This document shows, piece after piece, positions 53,228 through 61,863 of a DNA stretch of 64,000 nucleotides. Within the stretch, counting starts at the first letter, position 1, and each line of letters opens with the position of its first letter. The stretch lies in contig CATQHC010000002.1 in the NCBI GenBank assembly GCA_958295775.1, positions 589,663 to 653,662 on the forward strand, read 5' to 3'. Source of the DNA: Chloroflexota bacterium. GTDB taxonomy: Bacteria > Chloroflexota > UBA11872 > VXOZ01. The notes under the pieces are model-generated. The model was given only the letters and a program-made list of their open reading frames with translations. It was not told where the DNA came from and searched no databases. The translations under genes were made by a program, and so were the position numbers.

Positions 53228-54523
53228 ATGGCCAGCGCAACCAAGCTCGACGTTTCTGGTTCGGTGGATCTCTATGAAGAGGCCGTGCGCCTGATGCCGG
53301 GCGGCTCGCAGACCAAAGGCAAGCGCCCGAATCCAGCCTCGTACGGCGCCATGCCCATATTTATGTCCCATGGCAAAGGCTCCCGGCTTTGGGACGTCAA
53401 CGGCAATAGCTACATTGACTACTACGGCGCTTCCGGCGGCGTGTTGCTGGGGTATTGTCACCCGGACGTTGACCGGGCCGTAGCAGAGCAACTTGAGAAG
53501 GGCATGCTCTTCAGCACGCCCTCCGAGCCGGAAATCGAATGCGCCAAGCTCGTGAACGAGGTCGTGCCGTGCTCCGAGATGGTGCGATTCTTAAAGGGCG
53601 GGGTGGACGTTAACTTATGCGCGACGCGGATTGCCCGCGCGTACACCAAGCGCGAGGTAATTCTGAATAACGGCTATCGCGGCTGGGCGGACGAATGGAA
53701 TTACTGGCGCAACGACGGCGGCATGCCGGCTGCATTTAATGCACTGAATCAGCAGTTCCGCTTCAACGACCTCAACCACCTGGAGGAACTCTTTGCGCTC
53801 AACGACGGCAAGGTCGCTGCCGTCTCCTTTGATTGCGCGGAACCGGCCAAGGAGCCGGAGCCGGGATTCTTAAATGACCTTAAAGAATTAGCCCACCAAC
53901 ATGGAGCGCTCGTCATTTACGACGAGTGCATGACGGGCTTCCGCTTTGCCCTGGGCGGCGCGCAGGAGTACTACGGCGTGGAGCCCGACATTGCCACGTA
54001 TGCCAAGGGCATGGCCAACGGCATGTCGCTCGGCGCGGTGGCCGGCAGGCGGGACATTATGGAAAAGACCGCCGACTGCTTGATCAGTCTGACGTTTGGC
54101 GGGGAGACGCTCTCCCTGGCGGCGAGCATTGTCACGCTGCAGATCTGCCGCGATGAGGATGTGGCGGGCCATATCAACCGCATCTCCCAAGCCGTCATGG
54201 ACGGCGTTGAAGAAGTCTCGCAGCGCGTGGGCATCCCCATGGAGTCGTTCGGCCCGCCGGCGTTGTTTGGCATCCGCTTCATTGGCGGCGATGAGCCGCT
54301 GCCCGCCGACGCCGGGACTTTCTTCTATACCGGCCTTGCCAAGCGCGGCGTGATGCTCAAGGGCAGTTGGAACAACGTATTGTACGCGCACAGCGACGAG
54401 GACGTGGCGGAGACCTTGGAAGCGGTGGAGGATACACTCCTGGACCTGCGGCGTGCGCGGGATGCCGGCCGTGTCTCGGAGGAAGTGGCGGCTGCCACGA
54501 TACCGTTCGACCGGCCTTATTAA
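53228..54523 (+). CDS. Class III PLP aminotransferase (glutamate-1-semialdehyde aminomutase-like)
   Basis: A 431-residue class III aminotransferase closest in look to glutamate-1-semialdehyde 2,1-aminomutase. Lys260 in 'IATYAKGMANGMSLG' holds PLP, Asp232 in 'LVIYDECMTGFRF' contacts the pyridine nitrogen, and 'GSRLWDVNGNSYIDYYGASGGVLLGYCHPDV' is the N-terminal family block. In true GSAM the phosphate loop reads 'SGTEA'; here it is 'GGVDV', so it is more likely a different transaminase or aminomutase acting on an amino acid or amine. It has GAGGGAG ahead of the ATG and lies 12 bases after the degenerate amidohydrolase gene, so the two are co-transcribed. Confidence 0.85.
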   Translation: MASATKLDVSGSVDLYEEAVRLMPGGSQTKGKRPNPASYGAMPIFMSHGKGSRLWDVNGNSYIDYYGASGGVLLGYCHPDVDRAVAEQLEKGMLFSTPSEPEIECAKLVNEVVPCSEMVRFLKGGVDVNLCATRIARAYTKREVILNNGYRGWADEWNYWRNDGGMPAAFNALNQQFRFNDLNHLEELFALNDGKVAAVSFDCAEPAKEPEPGFLNDLKELAHQHGALVIYDECMTGFRFALGGAQEYYGVEPDIATYAKGMANGMSLGAVAGRRDIMEKTADCLISLTFGGETLSLAASIVTLQICRDEDVAGHINRISQAVMDGVEEVSQRVGIPMESFGPPALFGIRFIGGDEPLPADAGTFFYTGLAKRGVMLKGSWNNVLYAHSDEDVAETLEAVEDTLLDLRRARDAGRVSEEVAAATIPFDRPY

Positions 54524-54559
54524 TGGAAGCTCGTATTCCCGCTCAGCAGGCCAAGCGGT

Positions 54560-54715
54560 GCTTTGACAAGGGCTTCGCGAAGCCCACTCAGCACGAACGG
54601 GTATTGAGGACGAACGGGGCATCAGCGCAAGACAGGGCGTCAGAGTAAGACGATCTCTTGTCGGGTGAAAAAGCTATTCAATCCGTTCGCCCCGAGCCTG
54701 TCGAAGGGTGAACGG
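54560..54715. repeat. Pair of inverted REP-like elements after the aminotransferase gene
   Basis: CTTTGACAAG and CTCAGCACGAACGG (54561-54600), which together resemble a widespread intergenic repeat, are split by the perfect palindrome GGCTTCGCGAAGCC (54571-54584). About 85 bases on, a second copy lies in the opposite direction: CCGTTCGCCC (54683-54692) with GGGTGAACGG (54706-54715) around CGAGCCTGTCGAA. Both lie in the 270-base spacer before the isochorismatase-family gene and may stabilise or end the upstream message. Confidence 0.55.
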
Positions 54716-54795
54716 CATGAAAGCTAAATGTACGTCAGAGAGATTCAAGGCATAAGTCTCTCTCAGTATTGCTTTATGGTGCGAGGCTGCATTCC

Positions 54796-55629
54796 ATGGC
54801 TAAGTTTCAATTGCCCGTTCGCTCCTACCGGGTCTACCCGTTACCCGGGCAGGAGTACAACGACCACAATTACGGCCACGTCCACAAGACGGTAGAGCTT
54901 AATGCCGACAACACGGCTGTCATTGCCATAGACATGTGGAATCTCGGCAGCGATGGCGAGCCCGTAATTCCCGGTGTGGAGAAGTACTGGGAATACAACT
55001 ACATGGGCGGGCACGGCGTGGCGAAGCGGGCCGGCAAGATCATGGTAGAAGGCATTGTGCCTGTGCTAGAGGCGGCGCGCGAAGCCGGTGTCCCGATCAT
55101 CCACAACGAGCCGAGGCAAGTCCTGGCACGCTATCCCTGGGCCGAGCCGCCTGAGCCAATCCCCAAGACCAAGAGCAGCACGCCCGCTTGGCCGCCGGCC
55201 GAATTCCGCAAGGAGCTGCTGGCTGAATACCACAGCACCGTCTTTGGCCCGGGCTATAGGGAACCCTGGAGCAAAGTCCAGGCAAACTACGACTTTGCGG
55301 ACTGCGTCAAACCCGACCCGCGCGATTTTCTCTTCTCCCAGCCTCACCAAATCGAACGCTTCCTCGCAGAACGCAAGATCCTCAATCTCGTCTACGTGGG
55401 CTTCCTCTTGAATTTCTGTCTCCTCATGAAACCCGGCGGCATCCTGCAGACCCGCAACCGTTACCGCGCCATTGTGCTGCGGGACTGCACCGCAGCCTCG
55501 GAGACGGCATGGTCTACCGATGAAAACCTAATTACCAAGGCATTTATCCACTGGCTGGAGATAGGCGGTACGCTCACCGCCAAGGGCAATGACTTAAGAG
55601 AGGCACTCTCCCAAGATCAATCAGATTAA
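54796..55629 (+). CDS. Isochorismatase-family cysteine hydrolase
   Basis: A 277-residue member of the isochorismatase/nicotinamidase superfamily. The core strand 'AVIAIDMWNLG' provides catalytic Asp46, and the nucleophile is Cys208 in 'VGFLLNFCLLMKPGGI', at the position of the usual 'GxxTxxCV'. A 35-residue N-terminal extension and an insertion around residues 105-185 make it larger than the usual 180-220 residues. Related enzymes cleave amide or carbamoyl bonds (for example ureidoacrylate, biuret or N-carbamoyl compounds). It sits between an aminotransferase and two solute-binding genes, so an amide-type breakdown product is a fair guess. The ATG at 54796 is preferred over an earlier in-frame start. 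Confidence 0.8.
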   Translation: MAKFQLPVRSYRVYPLPGQEYNDHNYGHVHKTVELNADNTAVIAIDMWNLGSDGEPVIPGVEKYWEYNYMGGHGVAKRAGKIMVEGIVPVLEAAREAGVPIIHNEPRQVLARYPWAEPPEPIPKTKSSTPAWPPAEFRKELLAEYHSTVFGPGYREPWSKVQANYDFADCVKPDPRDFLFSQPHQIERFLAERKILNLVYVGFLLNFCLLMKPGGILQTRNRYRAIVLRDCTAASETAWSTDENLITKAFIHWLEIGGTLTAKGNDLREALSQDQSD

Positions 55630-55717
55630 GTGCAGAAGGAGGTAGTAGCTTAGAGCGACTTTGCGAGTGCCAAGTGAAAGAGTAGATGTCAATACCACCT
55701 TTATTTGGAGGTCCGGT

Positions 55718-57148
55718 ATGAGTACTTCAAACATCGGTCTGAGTCGGCGACGATTCCTCGGCATATCGGCAGGCCTGAGCGCCGCGGCGCTTATAGCAGC
55801 GTGCGGCCAAGCCCAGGCTCCGACTGCGGCTCCGGAAGCCGATGAGGCGCCGCAGGCTGAAGACGCCCCCACGATGGAGGCCGCAACAATCAACGTGCGT
55901 TGGATTGTCAACGTCGCGGAGAACGCGCAAGCGTTTGAGGACGGGGTGATTAACCGTTTCAGGGAAATGCACCCCGACATTGACCTCAATTACGAGGCCT
56001 CTCCATACGGAGCGCATTATGAGAAAATGCTGGCCGAACTAGCCGCCAATGAGGCGATTGACATTCTCACCCCCGACCCCACCCGGTGGATTGAGTGGAC
56101 GGACAAGGGGTTTGTGCGGGAAGTCACCGACCTCTACAAGCGCGACCAGAGTCAACTCGGAGACACCGTGGCGCTTGATTGGATCGTTGACCCGCAGGGG
56201 CGCTTCTGGTCCATGCCCTATACGGCGCTCGGCACCATTCACATCTACAATACGTCCATCTTCGACAAGTATGGGATCAGCGGGCCGCCAAGGCAGTGGA
56301 ATGCTAGTGACGGCGGCGAGTATCTGGACGTCGCGCGGGAGATAACCAGTAGGTCCAGCAGCGAACCGGACCCGATTTGGGGGATTTACACCGGCGCTGA
56401 CTACACAACCGAAATGAGTACCTACATCGTTCAGAACGGCGCCAACTTCCTCTCCGACGACTTGAGGCGGGCAACCATGCACGAGCCCGAATTCATCGAG
56501 GCCATACAGTTCATGTACGACCTGGAGTTCAAGTACCGCGTGGCTCCGTCCGCTGAAGCGAAGGCTGCGTTCCAAGAGACCTTGGGCGAGGGCCGGCACC
56601 GCGATGCGCTCTTTGTGCACGGGCGCGCGGCCATGAACAATACCTGGTTCAACGCCGAGAGCGGATGGACCCACCCGGACGTGGAAAACTTGCCCATGAA
56701 GGCTGTGCCCATGCTGGAGAACAGCAAAGGAGGGCCGACGTCCGATAAGGTTGCCGGTTGGACGGCGGTCCAGTACATGTGGTCCGGCGCTAAGCACCCG
56801 GATGCCGTCTGGGAGTTCATGAAGTTCGCCATGTCGGACATCGAGTTCGGTGTGGCGGTGACGACGCTACTCAACTACGGTCTGTCGGCGAATGCAAATG
56901 CGTGGGACGATCCCCGTCTGGTGGCGACTAAGACCCGTCCGCCCCGCGAGATAGACTCCATTGCCACGCCGCTCCGGGAAGGCCGCGGCTTTATCACCCA
57001 AATCTTCCCCGGTTGGCGGGAACACCTGGGCTTCTTCAATGAACAGAAGGGCCTGGTATGGAAGCAGGAGCTCACCGTTGAGGAGGCCATGCAGAACGCC
57101 AGCAAACACACCCAGGCCGTGATAGACGAGTATTGGGCAAGTAAGTAG
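55718..57148 (+). CDS. Twin-arginine solute-binding lipoprotein (tandem copy 1)
   Basis: A 476-residue family 1-type extracellular solute-binding protein. The signal is of the Tat type with a lipobox: 'LSRRRFLGISAG...LIAACGQ' (Cys29), then a Pro/Ala/Glu-rich linker. The mature part shows the binding fold: 'INVRWIVNVAENAQAFEDGVI', 'MPYTALGTIHIYNTSIF' and 'TAVQYMWSGAKHPDAVWEFMKFAM'. The ATG at 55718 follows TTGGAGGTCC. A close paralogue follows after 206 bases. No permease or ATPase gene is linked. Bound ligand unknown; context suggests a nitrogen-containing small molecule or sugar. Confidence 0.85.
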   Translation: MSTSNIGLSRRRFLGISAGLSAAALIAACGQAQAPTAAPEADEAPQAEDAPTMEAATINVRWIVNVAENAQAFEDGVINRFREMHPDIDLNYEASPYGAHYEKMLAELAANEAIDILTPDPTRWIEWTDKGFVREVTDLYKRDQSQLGDTVALDWIVDPQGRFWSMPYTALGTIHIYNTSIFDKYGISGPPRQWNASDGGEYLDVAREITSRSSSEPDPIWGIYTGADYTTEMSTYIVQNGANFLSDDLRRATMHEPEFIEAIQFMYDLEFKYRVAPSAEAKAAFQETLGEGRHRDALFVHGRAAMNNTWFNAESGWTHPDVENLPMKAVPMLENSKGGPTSDKVAGWTAVQYMWSGAKHPDAVWEFMKFAMSDIEFGVAVTTLLNYGLSANANAWDDPRLVATKTRPPREIDSIATPLREGRGFITQIFPGWREHLGFFNEQKGLVWKQELTVEEAMQNASKHTQAVIDEYWASK

Positions 57149-57282
57149 TAGAGGATTGTCAAGAGGACGATTGGCATCTTATTGACTGTTCGTTTACAAT
57201 GCACATAGCAATGTCAATCGTCTGTCTTGGCCGGCGAACGCCGGGTTTGAGAGGAGGTAAGAGGAGCCGTGAGGTAATTTAC

Positions 57283-57313
57283 GCCCATAGTTGTCGAGGG
57301 TTGCGCTATGGGC
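57283..57313 (+). promoter_or_regulatory. Inverted repeat ahead of the second tandem solute-binding gene
   Basis: GCCCATAG (57283-57290) and CTATGGGC (57306-57313) form a perfect eight-base inverted repeat with a 15-base gap, ending 41 bases before the ATG. It could be an operator or a leader hairpin; the first copy has no such element. Confidence 0.4.
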
Positions 57314-57354
57314 ACACGAATATTGTGTTGATTAGAGGACGGAGGCAGCAGAAA

Positions 57355-58788
57355 ATGACTGAACAACGAACTCTAATGACGCGTCGAGGGCTCTTGGCAA
57401 CAACGGCGGGCACGGGCGCGATGCTTGCACTGGCGGCTTGCGGCCAAGTGCAGGCGCCGGCCGCTATGCCTGAGGCAGGCGACGATGCGCCGCAGTCCGA
57501 CGACATGCCCGCAATGGAAGAGGCGACCGTTAGCGTTAACTGGGTCGTGAACATCGCCGAGAACGCCGGGGCTTTCGAGGACCTCGTTCTCGGCCCATTC
57601 AAGGAATTCCATCCCAACATCACGGTAAATTGGCAGTCCTTGGGCTACCGTAACCTCATGGAAAAGCAGGTTGTAGAACTCGCTGCCGGGTCGTCTCCGG
57701 ATATCCTGGGTCCCGAACCTACCCGCTACCCTCAATATCGGGACGCAGGTTACGTGACTGACCTATCGCCCTTTGTCCAGCGCGATGCGGCAGTGCTCGA
57801 CGACGTGGTGGGCATCGATTGGCTGCAAGACCCAGAGGGCAAGCTGTGGACGTTCCCGTACGGCGTGCTGGCCACCATTCAGATCTATAACACGGCCATT
57901 CTCGATAAGTTCGGCATCAACGAACCGCCGAAAACTTGGAATCCAAGCGATGGCGGCGAGCTACTGGAGACAGCGCAGGAAATCACGCAGCGCTCCAGCG
58001 CCGATCAGGATCAGATCTGGGGCTTCTGGAGCCGCAACGACTCCACCACCGAAGTGCCGACGATGCTGATCCAAAACGGCACGAATTTCGTGACCGACGA
58101 CTACACGCGCTTCCGGCTGCACGAACCGGAATTCATCGATGTAATTCAGTTTCTCTATGACCTCGAGTTCAAGTACCGCGTGAAGCCGACTTCGGATGAC
58201 ATTGGCGCCCTCAATGAAACCATTCCGGAAGGTCAGCGGCGTGATTCGCCGTTCACCCAGCAGCGGGCGGCAGTGTATCACACGTGGTTCAACGCCGAGT
58301 CTGCCTGGAACGTGCCTGGCGTCGAGGAGTTGCCGGTCAAGGCGCGGCGCTTCCCGGCCCACACCGTGCAGAGCGAAAACTCGGATGCGGTGGGCAGCTA
58401 CACGCCGGTGCAGTACATGTGGTCCGGCACCAAGAGTCCGGACGCTACGTGGGAACTGATGAAGTTTCTCAGCACCGACCTCGAGGTGCAGGTCGGCGTC
58501 ACCACGCTGCTGAACTACGGCATGCCCGTGGTCAGAGCTGCGTGGGACGACCCGCGCTTGGCGGAACAGAAAGCGCGTCCGCCGCGCGAATTGACCCCGA
58601 TTACGGAGCCGATTGGCGAGGGTAACGGCTTCATGACACAGCTCTACCCCAATTATGGGGAGATCCGTGGTGTCTACTTGGACCACATGCGCATGGTGTG
58701 GAATCAAGAAATGACCGTACCAGACGCCATGCAGAGCGCCGGCAAGATCATGCAGGCCATGATCGACGAGTACTATGCCGCCAAGTAG
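57355..58788 (+). CDS. Twin-arginine solute-binding lipoprotein (tandem copy 2)
   Basis: A 477-residue paralogue of the preceding gene. Signal: 'LMTRRGLLATTAG...LALAACGQ' (Cys29). Shared blocks include 'VNWVVNIAENAGAFEDLVL', 'TIQIYNTAILDKFGINEPPKTWNPSDGGE', 'LIQNGTNFVTDDYTRFRLHEPEFIDVIQFLYDLEFKYRV' and 'TPVQYMWSGTKSPDATWELMKF'. The start is fixed by GGACGGAGGC twelve bases ahead; a long frame upstream has no similarity. The pair probably arose by duplication and may bind related ligands with different affinities. A strong terminator follows. Confidence 0.85.
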   Translation: MTEQRTLMTRRGLLATTAGTGAMLALAACGQVQAPAAMPEAGDDAPQSDDMPAMEEATVSVNWVVNIAENAGAFEDLVLGPFKEFHPNITVNWQSLGYRNLMEKQVVELAAGSSPDILGPEPTRYPQYRDAGYVTDLSPFVQRDAAVLDDVVGIDWLQDPEGKLWTFPYGVLATIQIYNTAILDKFGINEPPKTWNPSDGGELLETAQEITQRSSADQDQIWGFWSRNDSTTEVPTMLIQNGTNFVTDDYTRFRLHEPEFIDVIQFLYDLEFKYRVKPTSDDIGALNETIPEGQRRDSPFTQQRAAVYHTWFNAESAWNVPGVEELPVKARRFPAHTVQSENSDAVGSYTPVQYMWSGTKSPDATWELMKFLSTDLEVQVGVTTLLNYGMPVVRAAWDDPRLAEQKARPPRELTPITEPIGEGNGFMTQLYPNYGEIRGVYLDHMRMVWNQEMTVPDAMQSAGKIMQAMIDEYYAAK

Positions 58789-58826
58789 TGGCCATTTGCG
58801 CTTACTGATCTGGTAGCTGAGATCAA

Positions 58827-58862
58827 CGATTGCCCCCTCACTTCTCAGAGGGGGCAATCGCT
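58827..58862 (+). terminator. Terminator after the tandem solute-binding genes
   Basis: A perfect 13-base-pair GC-rich stem (58827-58839 with 58848-58860) with an eight-base loop, 40 bases after the stop. The tail CTTGCTTG is only weakly T-rich. Confidence 0.75.
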
Positions 58863-58995
58863 TGCTTGAGTTCTATGCTCGGTGGCGCGGGCGCACCAGT
58901 CACTTGCAGACTCTCTTGTGGACCTGACTTTCATGTCATTTCGAGCACAGGGAAAAATCTAGCGTCAGCACTCAAAGTTTCTAAGGAGCGTATGA

Positions 58996-59391
58996 ATGAA
59001 GAAAGAGACTATTCTGGGCGAGGGCGTGTGCCCCCCATTCAGCAACTTTTCGCAGGGCTTGATGATTGAGGGAGTCAAGCGCGTTCTCTTCATCGCCGGT
59101 CAATTTCCACTGGACGAAAACGGCGATTTGGTGGGTAAGGGTGACATCGAGGCGCAGACCCGCAAGGTCTATGCCAACATCGAAGCGCTCTGCGTGGCGG
59201 CGGGCGGCTCGCTGGCGAATGTGGCCCACCTTAATATGTACGTCACCGACATCCGCTACCGCGCCGTCGTCACCGGCATCCGCAACGAGATCTTCGCGGC
59301 GCCGTATCCCACAGCCACCATGGTGCAGATCGGTTCGCTTTCCGGTGAGGAGTGGCTGGTGGAGATAGATGCAATCGCTGTCTTCGATTAG
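58996..59391 (+). CDS. RidA-family (YjgF/YER057c/UK114) protein without the catalytic arginine
   Basis: A 131-residue member of the Rid family, small trimeric proteins that in RidA itself hydrolyse reactive enamines and imines released by PLP enzymes. Blocks 'PPFSNFSQGLMIEG', 'VLFIAGQFPLDENGDLVG', 'VYANIEALCVAAGGSLANVAHLNMYVTDI' and 'EWLVEIDAIAVF' are typical. True RidA has an arginine in 'VARLP'; here that site reads 'VQIGSL', so it belongs to a non-canonical Rid branch without proven deaminase activity. CTAAGGAGCG precedes the ATG. It lies near a PLP aminotransferase and an amidase-like gene, similar in idea to the RutB-RutC pairing. Confidence 0.85.
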   Translation: MKKETILGEGVCPPFSNFSQGLMIEGVKRVLFIAGQFPLDENGDLVGKGDIEAQTRKVYANIEALCVAAGGSLANVAHLNMYVTDIRYRAVVTGIRNEIFAAPYPTATMVQIGSLSGEEWLVEIDAIAVFD

Positions 59392-59566
59392 CGCGTGGAC
59401 GTCAGGGGTAGGCGAATCTCTAACATCGCAGTGAGCAAGGGCGTTCGTTGCCCCTGCCACAAGTTCCCAATTAATCTGCGGCGCGTTGCGATACATGAGG
59501 TGTTGCGGCATCCAGGCCAAGCGCACTAGGAGCACGGAGTCCGGCTAACGCAACCGCTGCTGAGGA

Positions 59567-60798
59567 CTAGTGCACCAACGAGCAAGCTTCATTTACTGCG
59601 GTAGTGATGTCGTCACCGCGTACGAGCGCCTTTAGAGCCCCGTCCAATACCTGCCACGAACGCGAAGACCTAGACGGCAAGCCACGCCCGAACTCCAGAG
59701 ACTGCTGGATGACCGCGACCTCATCTTCCTGATAGTCCTGCCTAATATCTCCCAGACGGGCTATCACTGGGCGTTTTGCGGGTACGTTGACGAATTTCTG
59801 CATCGCATCTACGAGACCGCGCAGGGCGGTGAACGCTAATTCCGGCTTTGGCGTTCTTGCCACAATTGTGCCATGCCCATTTCTGCTGAGATCGGCGCGA
59901 CCTGTTCTCTGCCTTGCGGTAGGACCGCCACACGATAGTCGGGCTGGTATTGCGTTGGATGTTGAGAGTGCATCATGACTGGCGGACGCCGATTGATGTA
60001 TATGTTGTCCCATAATTCTATTCCCGCGGCTGCTGGTGAGACACGGTGGGTGTGAAACAGATCGCGAACGAAGTGCAATGCTGCAATAGCTGAGGAATCC
60101 CTCAGGCTGCACATTCCGCCTGCCGAATCTTCTACTTCTGCTCCGTTTTGCCAGAGCGCCCACCAGATGCCATGGTTGTGGGCAACCAGTCCCCAGCGCC
60201 TTACCGTGCCATCCTTATCACGCAGCACAAGTTGCTCCGCAGTTCTTGCCAGGTCCTCCCAGTCCCAACTGCCATCCATGGGCGGCAAACCCTCCGCCGC
60301 AAAGAGCGCAGCATCGTATTGCATAACCAGCGGCCGCGCATTTGCCGGCAACGCATAGAGCGCACCGTCAAATCGGAATTGGTCAAGCAAGCTGGGATAG
60401 AATTCTTGGTCCAAATCGTAGTCTTCAGCGTCGCTGACGGCATCCAGGGGCAGCAGCGCGCCATTCGCCGCCAAATCGGCCACATTGAATGTATACACAT
60501 TCACCAGGTCTGCTTCCATCTCATTCAGAATGTCAACCAGCTCTTTAGTATGGAGGAAATCCTCTACGCCGCGGCGAGCGAGCGAGTAGCCTCCACGCTT
60601 GGGGCCGAGAGGATTGTCATCCTCTTGTATGAGAATCTTCTCGGCCAGCCAGGGCAATTCCTCGTCACTTACCCAGGTTACGGCCCAAGTCAGCGGTCTT
60701 TCATTCGGTAAGCTTGGCGCAGAGAACTGCGATTCGAAAAAGCCGCAGCCGGTCGTCAGCACCGCAGCGCTTCCTAGCAGTGCACGACGTGAAAGCAT
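59567..60798 (-). pseudogene. Frameshifted solute-binding lipoprotein gene
   Basis: The ATG at 60798 follows GGGAGGAAGG and encodes a paired-arginine lipoprotein signal ('MLSRRALLGSAAVLTTGCG', Cys18) and most of a solute-binding protein ('YPSLLDQFRFDGALYALPANARP', 'WDWEDLARTAEQLVLRDKDGTVRRWGL'). The frame ends at 59836 after 'GMAQLWQERQSRN'. The natural C-terminal part ('GTIVARTPKPELAFTALRGLVDAMQKF' to 'AVNEACSLVH') is present in another frame down to 59567. A one- or two-base shift near 59865-59885 therefore splits the gene. It could be a true mutation or a sequencing error; the rest of both parts is undamaged. No permease is linked. Confidence 0.75.
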
Positions 60799-61863
60799 GA
60801 CCTTCCTCCCTATTGCACTTTGCGTAGTTCTTGCATGGCTGCGCGAGCGGCGCGAATTCCAGGCTGTACGACGCAGGCTGGCATCGAATTCACAAATAAG
60901 TGTATGTAGAGCCCACCGCTTTGATGAGGAAAAGCTGTAGTGTCTTCTATTGCGGCCTTGACTTGCGCTCCCTTTCGGTCGCCACGCGGACAGCCCTACG
61001 GGAATTCGCGATCGCATAGCCCTTTACATAGAAATGCGCCGAGAAGCCCATTACTGAGTTGAACGCTTTTAAATCGGGGGATCGCATATGTCACACATTG
61101 ACACAATTTACTTAGAAGTTGCTTAGAGTTGGCCAAGAATTGACAATGTGTGTAACGCCATTGAGGGTGAGTCACTATATTTCGCAGTGCTTGGCAAGTG
61201 AATCTGCATGAGAAACTCAGCCGGGCATTCGCGATACCGAGAGCAGTATGGGGCCTCAGACTCCGTGCAAAGGGGAGTTGCTTTCCCACGTAAGTGTTGG
61301 GAAGGCCACTTTATTGCGCACAGGTGCTATAATATATTGGCAAGTAAGGAATCCACGTAACCTCAATGATGAGGAATGTCTACATGGCGTGGCGACGACG
61401 GCCAACCTTACTTTTATGTCTACATAGCGGGGTTGACAGCACCGTTTCACCTCCGCAGGTGTTTTCCGCTCGGCTATACTTCGGTTCCTCGCGACAATTC
61501 CAAAAACATGCACCAATCAGTGCGGTTCGTAGTCGTGTGTTTTCTCCGGCAGTGGTCCCATTTTTCAACCTAGCAACCGCCAGCAGTCACCCGTTTACTT
61601 CCTTGCGAAGAGTCCCTGCGTTGTCGTGTGTGCACGCCAGACTCTCTGGCGCTGCTTGACTTGGACATCTCAAATGAGGAGCTTGTTGAGCTTTTCCCTC
61701 AAAGGAATGAATGCAACTCTTGGTCGTTACGGGCGAATGCCAATGGTTGTCGAAGCAGGTCGCCTCGCGCGGTCCAAAGTGCCTTGGCCCGCTGCAACTG
61801 TGCACGTTTGTGTTCGCGCATTTGTGCGCGTCGCTGCGATAGATCCCGCCACGGAGTCCTAGC
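60799..61863. other. Apparently non-coding region of about 1.06 kb
   Basis: No supported gene on either strand; open frames here have no family resemblance. Visible structures: inverted repeat CACACATTG (61092-61100) and CAATGTGTG (61144-61152), each next to a TTGACA, with the near-direct repeat CTTAGAAGTTG / CTTAGAGTTG between them; and a perfect TATAAT at 61328-61333 with no good -35. It could hold promoters of the flanking divergent genes, a small RNA, or decayed sequence. Confidence 0.4.
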
